This document shows, piece by piece, positions 1 through 6,029 of a stretch of DNA of 7,707 nt (position 1 is its first letter; every line of letters begins with the position of its first letter). A model generated the notes under the pieces. The model was not told the origin of the DNA, searched no databases, and was given only the letters and a program-made list of their open reading frames with translations. The stretch spans positions 1 to 7,707 of the forward strand of contig JAEEHZ010000249.1 of assembly GCA_016281115.1 (NCBI GenBank), read 5' to 3'. Both the position numbers and the translations under genes were made by a program. The stretch is from Clostridiaceae bacterium (GTDB lineage Bacteria > Bacillota > Clostridia > Oscillospirales > Acutalibacteraceae).

Positions 1-40
1 GAATGCCATTCAAGCGCTCTCCCAGCTGAGCTATACCCCC
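1..40 (-). tRNA. tRNA-Ala (anticodon GGC), 5' half, cut by window edge
   Basis: Read on the minus strand, the segment starts with GGGGGTATAGCTCAGCTGGG and continues through the D arm (GCTC pairing with GAGC, with the invariant AG and GG of the D loop) into an anticodon stem CTTGA. The anticodon loop ATGGCAT carries GGC at residues 34-36, which decodes the alanine codon GCC. Only the first 40 of roughly 76 nt are present because the window begins inside the gene, so the T arm, the acceptor 3' strand and the alanine identity pair G3:U70 cannot be checked. The numbering fits the canonical tRNA positions without gaps, and the 5' sequence is the usual Firmicutes tRNA-Ala start. Its promoter appears to be at 188-215, separated from the gene by two truncated copies of its own 5' end. 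Confidence 0.88.
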
Positions 41-176
41 AAATATTCAATTTTAACGCGGGGGTGTGTAAGTGTTCTGCTCACGCTCCCAGCTGAGCTA
101 TACCCCCAAATATTCAATTTTAACGCGGGGGTGTGTAAGTGTTCTGCTCACGCTCCCAGCTGAGCTATACCCCCAA
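19..176 (-). repeat. 67-bp tandem repeat (about 2.4 copies) containing tRNA-Ala 5' ends
   Basis: The sequence repeats exactly with a period of 67 bp: unit 19-85, unit 86-152 and a partial unit 153-176. I see no mismatch between the copies. On the minus strand each unit begins with the first 22 nt of the adjacent tRNA-Ala (GGGGGTATAGCTCAGCTGGG plus AG) and then runs into a 45-nt sequence that is not tRNA-Ala, ending in AATATTT. Inside each unit the GGGGG of the tRNA start can pair with a CCCCC 43 nt downstream, and GCTCA can pair with TGAGC. The hairpins lie at 60-107 and 127-174; read on the plus strand the outer stem is 9 bp including G-T pairs. The true tRNA start at 40 is the last of three GGGGGTATAG starts. 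Perfect identity suggests recent expansion, or an assembly effect near a tRNA cluster. Confidence 0.9.
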
Positions 177-187
177 GAACAGTTGAT

Positions 188-215
188 ATTATATCATAGA
201 ATAAGAATTTGTCAA
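188..215 (-). promoter_or_regulatory. Sigma-A promoter driving the tRNA-Ala region
   Basis: On the minus strand there is a perfect -35 TTGACA (215-210), a 16-bp spacer and a perfect -10 TATAAT (193-188) preceded by TG one base upstream (extended -10). Predicted initiation is near 181, only a few bases before the first GGGGGTATAG copy at 174. A promoter this strong and this close to a tRNA start is typical of stable-RNA genes. It supports 174 as the ancestral tRNA start position, with the 67-bp units added later. Confidence 0.85.
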
Positions 216-271
216 TGCTTTTTCATAAAATATCTTTGTTGCAATAATATTCAGCCTGTTAAAACAACTAT

Positions 272-315
272 AAAAAATTAAAGCCGAAGGCGTGTTTCGT
301 GCGCCTCCGGCTTTA
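272..315 (-). terminator. Rho-independent terminator of the SH3b-dockerin gene
   Basis: A GC-rich hairpin is formed by 280-292 and 302-314 (AAAGCCG and AGGCG paired with CGCCT and CGGCTTT, with one A-C mismatch) around a short TTTCG-containing loop. On the minus strand it is followed by AATTTTTTA. It begins 14 nt past the stop codon of the large gene, so it ends that transcript before the tRNA promoter. Confidence 0.88.
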
Positions 316-328
316 TTAAGATTTAGTA

Positions 329-3300
329 TCAGCCTACGCTCATGTCATCTCCGCTGTCACCAAGTGTAGGAATCAATTGTGCAAGATATTTTTGGATTGT
401 AGTAACGTCTTCCATATTTACATCGCCGTTATGATTTGCGTCTGCGTTAACACGCGACATTGTACCGAATGATGTGTAATTTGTAAGGTCTGCGATTATC
501 CTTTGCAGTGATGTAATATCTTCCATATTAACATCTCCGTCGCAGTTGACATCGCCGTATTTAGCCTTTGAATCGTCGCTGCGATCATACGGATCAAATT
601 CACTTTCTTGGTTGGGAACAACATCCGGATTAACCTCGTTGTCTACCACTTCGGTGTTTGAATCGGGTACTACTTCGTCATCGGTAACTTCATCATTGCC
701 CTTGATCAGGTTTTTAACCTGCTCTAAAAGCTCCTGATAATCGGTATCTTTTATTGTCTCGATTATTTCAGTTACCTTTTCGTTGATCTTATCGGCAACC
801 TTTCCTACACCCTTTGACAGGTAAAGCTTCATAACCCAGCCGGTCATATTGTTGTAAGAAACCTTTGCCCACATACCGGATTTTTCCTGAAGGATAACTT
901 CGGTACCGTTAGGTATCTTTGTAAGAACCTCGCTTGATGAGCTCGGCTCTTTATGAAGTTTAACAGAACCTAATATATCCAAAGTTTTTATTACGCAAAG
1001 TGTACCTGCGTTTACTTCATTTTCGGCTACGTTTGTGAGGAATTTCATTGCTACCCAACCGTTTGTGCCGTTATAGGAAGTGTATCCGAAATCATTCTGG
1101 CTACCCGTTATTATTATCGTTGTACCGTTTGGTATTGTGCCGAGTACGGTGGAAGATTCGTTTGCATCATTATAAATCTTTACAGCGGAATTGTCTTCAG
1201 TGTTTACAACATATGTGAGGGCAACCTCGCCTACGGGGCTTACTTCGCCGCCGGGGTTGACTTCGTTGTCAATTTCGCCCGAAATGTCACTTGACACCTC
1301 AGATGTTGGGTTAAATGACAAATAAGCCATAGATACCCAGCCTGTTTTTCCGTTATACGTTGTTTTGCCGAAACCGTCGTTTATCTCTGTTACAACTATT
1401 TTTGTTCCGTTTGGTATTTGATCAATAGGAGTAGCAGATGCATCGGGCTCGCTTCTCATTCTCAGGTTGCCTGAAGACAATGTTACCGTGTATGAGCCGA
1501 GAGCATAGCCTGTCTCGGAACCGTTTTCGCTGTTTTGTCCCGAAACCTTTTTAGTCAGCTCGAGAGAAATCCAACCTGTTTGACCGTTGTAGGTGGTTTT
1601 TCCCCATGCGCCGCTTACCTCGGTTACCTGGAGGATAGTTCCGTTTGGTATAAGGGCAAGCTGTGAGCCGTTTATCGGTGTAGCCCTTAATTTAAGATTT
1701 CCGCCTTCGGTAGCTATTTGATATGTGCCTGTTGTATATCCCGAAATGTCGGTATTTGTGTTAACGGTATCGGTAGAATCGGATACAAACACCATATAAC
1801 CCATGCTTACCCAGCCCGTTTGACCGTTATAAGTCGCTTTACCGAAGCCATTGGAAATTTCTGTAATAACAAGAAGTGTGTCTTTGGGAACTCCGTCTAT
1901 ACGGGTGCCGTTGCTTGAAGGAGTTGCACGGAAATTAAGCGTTCCGCTTTCTATATTTACTCTGTATGTGCCAAGCTTAGGACCATCGTTCCCGCCGCCG
2001 TTCGATGTTGCGGTAAGGTATTCCATACTTACCCAGCCTGTTGTGCTGCCGTAAGTTATTTTACCGAAACCGTTGGACGTTTCTGTTACGGTGACAACAG
2101 TGCCTTTTGGAACAGAACCGATTATTTGTCCCGATGCGCTTGCGGTAGCGCGAATATTAAGCGCAGTTGCAGAAGTGGTAACTGTATATGTGTTGCCCTG
2201 CGGAGTGGGATTATCCTGAGGCTTATCGGTTTTTGTAAGATAGCTCATAGACAGCCAGCCCGTCTGACCGCTGTAGGTCGTTTTTCCGTAGCCGTTTGAT
2301 ATTTCTGTTATTTGCACAACAGTACCGTTAGGAACAAGAGCTATTCTGTCGCCGTTGCTTGAAGCAGAACTTCTTAAAGTAAGGTTTCCGCTTGAAAGCG
2401 TTACTTTGTAATAGCCTGTTTCCTGCTGTACAGGTGTATCGGACGACTGACCTACATAAGCCATATATGTCATAGATACCCAACCTGTTTGACCGTTATA
2501 AACAGTTTTACCGAAGCCGTTGGATATTTCGGTGATTGTAAGGAGCGTATCTTTGGGTATAGAGCCTATCTTAGTGCCGTTGCTTGAAGGAGTAGCGCGG
2601 AAATTAAGTGTGCCGCTGTCTATATTTACTCTGTATATTCCAAGTTGACCGGAGGGTTGAGGAGACGAGGTGTCGGTTGTGGTTGTTGTGCTGCTTGAAA
2701 CAAACGCAAGGTAGCTCATAGAAAGCCAGCCTGTATATCCGCCGTAAGTGGATTTACCGAAGCCGTTTGAAATTTCGGTGATTACAAGCAGGGTGTCTTT
2801 GGGAACGATAGTAAGCTGTGTGCCCGAGCTTGAAGCAGATGCGCGCATCCAAAGTCCGCCTGAGGACACATTGACCCTGTATGTTCCAAGCTGACCTGTA
2901 GGTTGTGGAGATGAGGTATCGGTAGTGGTCTGAGAGCTTGACACAAACACAAGATAACTCATAGAAAGCCAGCCTGTTTGACCGTTATAAACGGTTTTAC
3001 CAAAGCCGTTAGATATTTCTGTTATATAAACAAGCGTATCTTTCGGAACTCCGCCTATGCGAGTGCCGTTGCTTGAAGGAGTAGCGCGGAAATTAAGTGT
3101 GCCGCTTTCTATGTTTACTCTGTAAGTTCCGATCTGAGTGGTGGGTTGAGGAGCTGATGGATCGGTTGTGGTTGTTGTGCTGCTCGAAACAAACGTAAGG
3201 TAGCTCATAGAAAGCCAGCCCGTGTAACCGTTATAGGTTGTTTTACCAAAGCCGTTTGAAAACTCGGTTACAATAACAAGCGTGCCGTTAGGTACGGTTG

Positions 3301-4039
3301 TCGGAGCTGCCGCGTTGCTGGAAGCCGAAGAACGCAGATTAAGATTTCCGCCCTGGGTGGTTACCTTGTAGGTACCGGGTGTATATGATGTCGTACCGCC
3401 GCTTGTATCTGTTGTAGTGGTAGTGGAACTTGACACAAACGTGAGGTAATCCATACTCATCCAGCCTGTGTAACCGCCGTAAGTGGTTTTACCGAAGCCG
3501 TTTGAAAATTCGGTAACAACAACGAGCGTGCCATTAGGTACGGTAGTGGGTGCCGCTGCGCTGCTCGAAGGCGATGAACGCAGATTGAGATTTCCGCCCT
3601 GTGTGGTTACTCTGTAAGTGCCGGGGGTATATGAAGAAGTAGTATTGCCTCCGTTTGTGTCGGTAGTTGAAGAACCGGACACAAATGTGAGGTAATCCAT
3701 AGAAAGCCAGCCGGTCTGACCGTTGTAAGTTGTTTTACCGAAACCGTTGGAGAATTCGGTAACATAAACAACGGTGCCGTTGGGGATCCCGCCTATACGG
3801 GTACCCGTGCTTGAGGGAGTTGCGCGGAAATTAAGGTTGCTGCCTTCTGTGGTAACTCTGTAATTGCCAACCGAATATGTTGACTGTACTTGTGTTACGA
3901 TTCGTAAAGGTGCCGTTTCTGTTTTTGTTTGCTCTGCAAAAGCTGTGGGGATAAGCGTTACCATACTTACGATCATTAACGCCGTAAGCACAAACGAAGC
4001 CGTTTTTTTGCAAAGCTTTTTAAAAGTTATAGCTTTCAT
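329..4039 (-). CDS. Secreted multi-SH3b repeat protein with C-terminal type I dockerin
   Basis: A 1236-residue exported protein without a recognisable enzyme domain. The start used is the ATG at 4039, 7 nt after a perfect AGGAGG (4047-4052). An in-frame TTG at 4057 would place the ribosome site inside the gene. Residues 1-35 form a signal peptide (KKLCKK, hydrophobic core, cleavage after AFA). Residues 58-1075 contain 13 bacterial SH3 (SH3b) repeats of about 60-94 residues, each built around a motif like ITEISNGFGKTTYNGQTGW. Ser/Thr-rich linkers such as SSSTTTTTD follow several of them. Residues 1075-1113 look helical and 1115-1158 are acidic. Residues 1161-1223 are a type I dockerin with two calcium loops. 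SH3b domains commonly bind cell-wall peptides or other polymers, and dockerins bind cohesins on scaffoldins, so a structural or anchoring cellulosome component is inferred. The gene appears monocistronic, with its own terminator. Confidence 0.92.
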   Translation of the reverse strand: MKAITFKKLCKKTASFVLTALMIVSMVTLIPTAFAEQTKTETAPLRIVTQVQSTYSVGNYRVTTEGSNLNFRATPSSTGTRIGGIPNGTVVYVTEFSNGFGKTTYNGQTGWLSMDYLTFVSGSSTTDTNGGNTTSSYTPGTYRVTTQGGNLNLRSSPSSSAAAPTTVPNGTLVVVTEFSNGFGKTTYGGYTGWMSMDYLTFVSSSTTTTTDTSGGTTSYTPGTYKVTTQGGNLNLRSSASSNAAAPTTVPNGTLVIVTEFSNGFGKTTYNGYTGWLSMSYLTFVSSSTTTTTDPSAPQPTTQIGTYRVNIESGTLNFRATPSSNGTRIGGVPKDTLVYITEISNGFGKTVYNGQTGWLSMSYLVFVSSSQTTTDTSSPQPTGQLGTYRVNVSSGGLWMRASASSSGTQLTIVPKDTLLVITEISNGFGKSTYGGYTGWLSMSYLAFVSSSTTTTTDTSSPQPSGQLGIYRVNIDSGTLNFRATPSSNGTKIGSIPKDTLLTITEISNGFGKTVYNGQTGWVSMTYMAYVGQSSDTPVQQETGYYKVTLSSGNLTLRSSASSNGDRIALVPNGTVVQITEISNGYGKTTYSGQTGWLSMSYLTKTDKPQDNPTPQGNTYTVTTSATALNIRATASASGQIIGSVPKGTVVTVTETSNGFGKITYGSTTGWVSMEYLTATSNGGGNDGPKLGTYRVNIESGTLNFRATPSSNGTRIDGVPKDTLLVITEISNGFGKATYNGQTGWVSMGYMVFVSDSTDTVNTNTDISGYTTGTYQIATEGGNLKLRATPINGSQLALIPNGTILQVTEVSGAWGKTTYNGQTGWISLELTKKVSGQNSENGSETGYALGSYTVTLSSGNLRMRSEPDASATPIDQIPNGTKIVVTEINDGFGKTTYNGKTGWVSMAYLSFNPTSEVSSDISGEIDNEVNPGGEVSPVGEVALTYVVNTEDNSAVKIYNDANESSTVLGTIPNGTTIIITGSQNDFGYTSYNGTNGWVAMKFLTNVAENEVNAGTLCVIKTLDILGSVKLHKEPSSSSEVLTKIPNGTEVILQEKSGMWAKVSYNNMTGWVMKLYLSKGVGKVADKINEKVTEIIETIKDTDYQELLEQVKNLIKGNDEVTDDEVVPDSNTEVVDNEVNPDVVPNQESEFDPYDRSDDSKAKYGDVNCDGDVNMEDITSLQRIIADLTNYTSFGTMSRVNADANHNGDVNMEDVTTIQKYLAQLIPTLGDSGDDMSVG
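371..559 (-). other. Dockerin type I domain (residues about 1161-1223 of the SH3b protein)
   Basis: Two EF-hand-like calcium loops are visible. Loop 1 is DVNCDGDVNMED (residues 1163-1174) followed by the helix ITSLQRIIADL. Loop 2 is DANHNGDVNMED (residues 1200-1211) followed by VTTIQKYLAQL. The ligand positions 1, 3, 5, 9 and 12 are D, N, D/N, N and D in both. This is the type I dockerin duplication, which binds calcium and docks onto a cohesin module. Recognition positions 10 and 11 read Met-Glu in both halves. Confidence 0.93.
815..3868 (-). repeat. Array of 13 SH3b-encoding repeats (about 180-280 bp each)
   Basis: The coding sequence for residues 58-1075 consists of tandem, diverged units beginning near residues 58, 140, 222, 304, 385, 467, 541, 615, 690, 771, 848, 942 and 1015. 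Units 4, 6 and 9 are near copies of one another (VNIESGTLNFRATPSSNGT type, with D for E in unit 6). Units 2 and 3 form another pair (NLNLRSS, AAAPTTVPNG). A stretch of 45 bp is identical between units 4 and 6 (3062-3106 and 2573-2617). The last two units (12 and 13) are the most diverged and lack the ITE.SNGFGK core. This points to repeated duplication inside the first nine units and an older C-terminal part. Confidence 0.85.
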
Positions 4040-4046
4040 AACAATT

Positions 4047-4069
4047 CCTCCTGTCAAAATGAAAGTATA
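4047..4069 (-). promoter_or_regulatory. Ribosome site and possible -10 box of the SH3b-dockerin gene
   Basis: AGGAGG at 4047-4052 lies 7 nt before the ATG at 4039 and fixes that start. TATACT at 4064-4069 could be a -10 box, giving a leader of under 20 nt, but no convincing -35 lies 16-18 bp upstream of it. A small hairpin (GTACG/CGTAC, 4088-4104) followed on the minus strand by TTTT lies just upstream. The ribosome site is secure; the promoter is only a suggestion. Confidence 0.4.
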
Positions 4070-4195
4070 ATTTAATAATATGTAAAAGTACGCTAATAAC
4101 GTACATCTTTACCGATGAATCTATATTTTCCTTCTAAAGTAATAACAATTATGACATTGCTTTTCGGACAAAAAACATCAAAAAATCATAAAACA

Positions 4196-4933
4196 TTATA
4201 TGCCGGTGTTAAGCCTGACGCTGTTCAGCGTGTGTACGCAGGCGGTAAATTTTTTACCGATATCGCTTTCAAGATATTCCCGTGTTTTTCCGAAGAACAG
4301 TTGGCGTTTTCCGAGATGAAGCACATGGCTTGCATACCTTGCCGTTGTGTGGATATCATGAGATACCATAACAATAGTTATCCCCTGTTCCCTGTTAATC
4401 TTCTTGATAAGATTACAAAAATCACTTGTCACAACGGGGTCAAGTCCGCTTGACGGCTCGTCAAGAAGCAAAAGCTTTTGAGTCGCGCACAACGCTCTCG
4501 CAAGCAATACTCTTTGCTGTTGGCCGCCCGACAGCTCCTGATAGCTTCTGTTTTTAAGAGACTCAATTCCCATAAGGCGCATTTTTTCGGTTGCTGCTTC
4601 TTTGTCCTGCTTAGAATAAAAGGGGCGCCGCTTCATTTGGTTGATACGTCCCGATAAAACCACCTCAAAAACGCTTGCGGGGAAATTTCTTTGTATCGCC
4701 GTTTGCTGAGGCAGATAGCCTATTTCATCGGGGCTCAGATCGTCGCCTAATGTTATTTCTCCGTGCAAAGGCTTTTTGAGCCCGAGCAGACCTTTTATCA
4801 ATGTGCTTTTTCCGCTTCCGTTCTCGCCTACTATGCACAAATAGTCGCCTTTGTCAATTTGAAAATCAACATCCTCCAAAACAACGCTTCCCTCGTATCC
4901 CAAAGAAACGTCTTTGCAGCTAATTAAAGCCAT
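4196..4933 (-). CDS. Metal (zinc/manganese-type) ABC transporter ATP-binding protein
   Basis: A 245-residue cytoplasmic ATPase that would energise uptake of a divalent metal delivered by the lipoprotein encoded just upstream. All nucleotide-binding motifs are intact: Walker A GENGSGKST (residues 36-44), Q-loop YLPQQ (73-77), signature LSGGQ (134-138), Walker B LLLLDEP (154-160), D-loop SGLD (162-165) and switch His192 in MVSHD. Length and the motif DIGKKF near the C-terminus match the ZnuC/AdcC/MntB family. Zinc versus manganese cannot be told from this subunit. The ATG overlaps the upstream stop codon by one base (TAATG) and has an AAGGAGG (4944-4950) inside the upstream gene, so the two are translationally coupled. 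No permease gene follows. The last 15 or so residues are encoded by a strong hairpin region (4213-4243) and may be a non-conserved tail. Confidence 0.93.
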   Translation of the reverse strand: MALISCKDVSLGYEGSVVLEDVDFQIDKGDYLCIVGENGSGKSTLIKGLLGLKKPLHGEITLGDDLSPDEIGYLPQQTAIQRNFPASVFEVVLSGRINQMKRRPFYSKQDKEAATEKMRLMGIESLKNRSYQELSGGQQQRVLLARALCATQKLLLLDEPSSGLDPVVTSDFCNLIKKINREQGITIVMVSHDIHTTARYASHVLHLGKRQLFFGKTREYLESDIGKKFTACVHTLNSVRLNTGI

Positions 4934-5874
4934 TAATTTAACGCCTCCTTGAGTACGGTAAGATTGCTTTTCATAATGTCCGCATAGGTTTTTCCGCTTT
5001 CAAAATCCTCTTTGGAAACATTATGACAAGAGTGGAACAGCCGTTTTTCGGCACCTGTTTCTTCACATATGGCGTCTGCCATTCTCTCGTTTGAAAACTC
5101 TATATAAAACACTGTTGAAATATTCTCAGATTTCACCTTGTCAATCAGAAAAGCAACTGTGGAAGCCGAAGGCTCGGTCTCCTGAGAGCAGCCGGGAAAC
5201 GCCGCCCAATAGTTAAGATCATACCGGTTTGCAAAATAAGCGAAAGGAAATCTGTCCGCAAATACAATTGTTTTTCTTTTTGCTTTTGAAACTGTTTCGC
5301 TAAACTCAGAATCAAGGTTTTCTATCTCATTAAGATAATATTCTGCATTTGCGTTATATGTATCCGAATTATTCTTATCCATTCCGCACACGGCTTCGTT
5401 GATCGCTTTTATCATAAGCATTGCGTTGAAGGGTGAAGTCCAAATATGCTCATCGTATTCAACTTCGTGAGAAACTTCGTTTTTGTCCTTTTGCATTCCC
5501 TCGGATACAACTTCCTCCAAAGGAGTTACGTAATCGAAAAGCCTCAAAATCTTTATATTCGAAGTGTCAAGCGAATTTATGATCTCCTCTACCCATTCCT
5601 CAGATTCTCCGCCGATGTAGATAAACAAATCGCATTGCTGTATTTTCAAAACATCTTGCGGAGAGGGCTCATAAGAGTGACATTCGCTGCCCGGCGGCAA
5701 AAGCATATCTACATTGCCTTTGTCCTTAACGACCGCTCTTGCAAAGTCGTAAGCAGGAAAAACAGTTGTCACAACAGACAATCCGGCGTTATTGTTTTTT
5801 GGCTTTTCACATGAGCAGGCGCATAACAACATGATCACACAAAGCAAAAATGCCAAAAGTCTATTTTTTCGCAT
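4933..5874 (-). CDS. Metal ABC transporter substrate-binding lipoprotein (ZnuA-like family)
   Basis: A 313-residue membrane-anchored receptor for zinc or a similar divalent metal, of the cluster 9 (ZnuA/TroA) solute-binding family. Residues 1-19 are a lipoprotein signal with a lipobox (LCAC, lipidated Cys20). The usual first ligand is present in PPGSECHSYEPSP (His66) and the second in DEHIWTSP (His143). The third site, normally a His in a FHDAF-like motif, reads FADRFPFAYFANRYDL here (Asp207), while AAFPGCSQETEPS (222-236) and FHSCHNVS (280-287) are well placed to supply other ligands. I recall this DRFPF / HSCHN variant from clostridial members of the family. The long His-rich loop of enterobacterial ZnuA is missing. 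The start ATG at 5874 has AGAGG 6 nt upstream. It is the first gene of the operon and is followed by the ATPase with a one-base overlap. Confidence 0.92.
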   Translation of the reverse strand: MRKNRLLAFLLCVIMLLCACSCEKPKNNNAGLSVVTTVFPAYDFARAVVKDKGNVDMLLPPGSECHSYEPSPQDVLKIQQCDLFIYIGGESEEWVEEIINSLDTSNIKILRLFDYVTPLEEVVSEGMQKDKNEVSHEVEYDEHIWTSPFNAMLMIKAINEAVCGMDKNNSDTYNANAEYYLNEIENLDSEFSETVSKAKRKTIVFADRFPFAYFANRYDLNYWAAFPGCSQETEPSASTVAFLIDKVKSENISTVFYIEFSNERMADAICEETGAEKRLFHSCHNVSKEDFESGKTYADIMKSNLTVLKEALN

Positions 5875-5895
5875 AAAATTCCTCTACTATATTTT

Positions 5896-5924
5896 ATTAT
5901 ATATTTAGACAATAATATTGTAAA
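5896..5924 (-). promoter_or_regulatory. Sigma-A promoter of the metal-uptake operon
   Basis: On the minus strand TTTACA (5924-5919) is followed after exactly 17 bp by a perfect TATAAT (5901-5896). Initiation would be near 5889, leaving a short leader of about 15 nt with AGAGG at 5881-5885 before the ATG at 5874. No other promoter is needed for the downstream ATPase gene. Confidence 0.8.
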
Positions 5925-5935
5925 TGATTATAACT
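5919..5935. promoter_or_regulatory. Possible Fur/Zur-family operator over the -35 box
   Basis: TGTAAATGATTATAAC, overlapping the -35 element of the metal operon, resembles the AT-rich inverted repeat bound by zinc- or iron-responsive Fur-family repressors (core AAT-N-ATT flanked by TGTA-like ends). The two halves are not perfectly symmetric: one has an extra base compared with a TGTAAT-N-ATTACA pattern. Position and context suit metal-dependent repression, but the match is only partial. Confidence 0.35.
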
Positions 5936-5974
5936 TTTTTGTCAATGATAAACACGTGAATTTAATAAAAACTG

Positions 5975-6013
5975 CAAAAAATGCAGCCGACATGTTTTTA
6001 CAGTCGACTGCAT
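5975..6013 (-). terminator. Rho-independent terminator of the NTPase-CYTH gene
   Basis: Arms 5981-5991 (ATGCAGCCGAC) and 6003-6013 (GTCGACTGCAT) pair over 11 positions with one mismatch. On the minus strand the hairpin is followed by TTTTTTGCAG and then more T-rich sequence. It begins 17 nt after the stop codon at 6030 and separates that gene from the metal operon promoter. Confidence 0.9.
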
Positions 6014-6029
6014 CAATAAGTGCTGATTT

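Noticed and set aside
19..176. CRISPR-like array or phage attachment site
   Set aside because: The repeat is fully tandem with no variable spacers, and tRNA attachment sites normally duplicate the 3' end of a tRNA, not the 5' end. No integrase is visible.
72..281. Plus-strand open frame of 69 codons over the tRNA repeats
   Set aside because: It is made of reverse-complemented tRNA repeats and the promoter region, has no ribosome site, and its composition follows the 67-bp repeat.
815..3868. SH3b DNA repeats as a mobile or satellite repeat
   Set aside because: All units are in one frame, lack stops and encode a conserved protein motif, so they are protein-domain repeats.
3831..4013. Minus-strand frame of 60 codons in another frame near the start of the SH3b gene
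   Set aside because: It lies wholly inside the signal-peptide and first-repeat coding region with no ribosome site of its own.
4040..4057. Upstream TTG start adding six residues to the SH3b-dockerin protein
   Set aside because: It would put the AGGAGG inside the coding sequence. The ATG at 4039 has ideal spacing and begins a classic signal peptide.
4115..4453. Plus-strand frame of 112 codons opposite the ATPase gene end
   Set aside because: It overlaps the conserved ATPase coding sequence on the opposite strand and has no convincing ribosome site or family match.
5446..5814. Plus-strand frame of 122 codons opposite the substrate-binding gene
   Set aside because: It is antisense to conserved metal-ligand motifs and has no independent signals.
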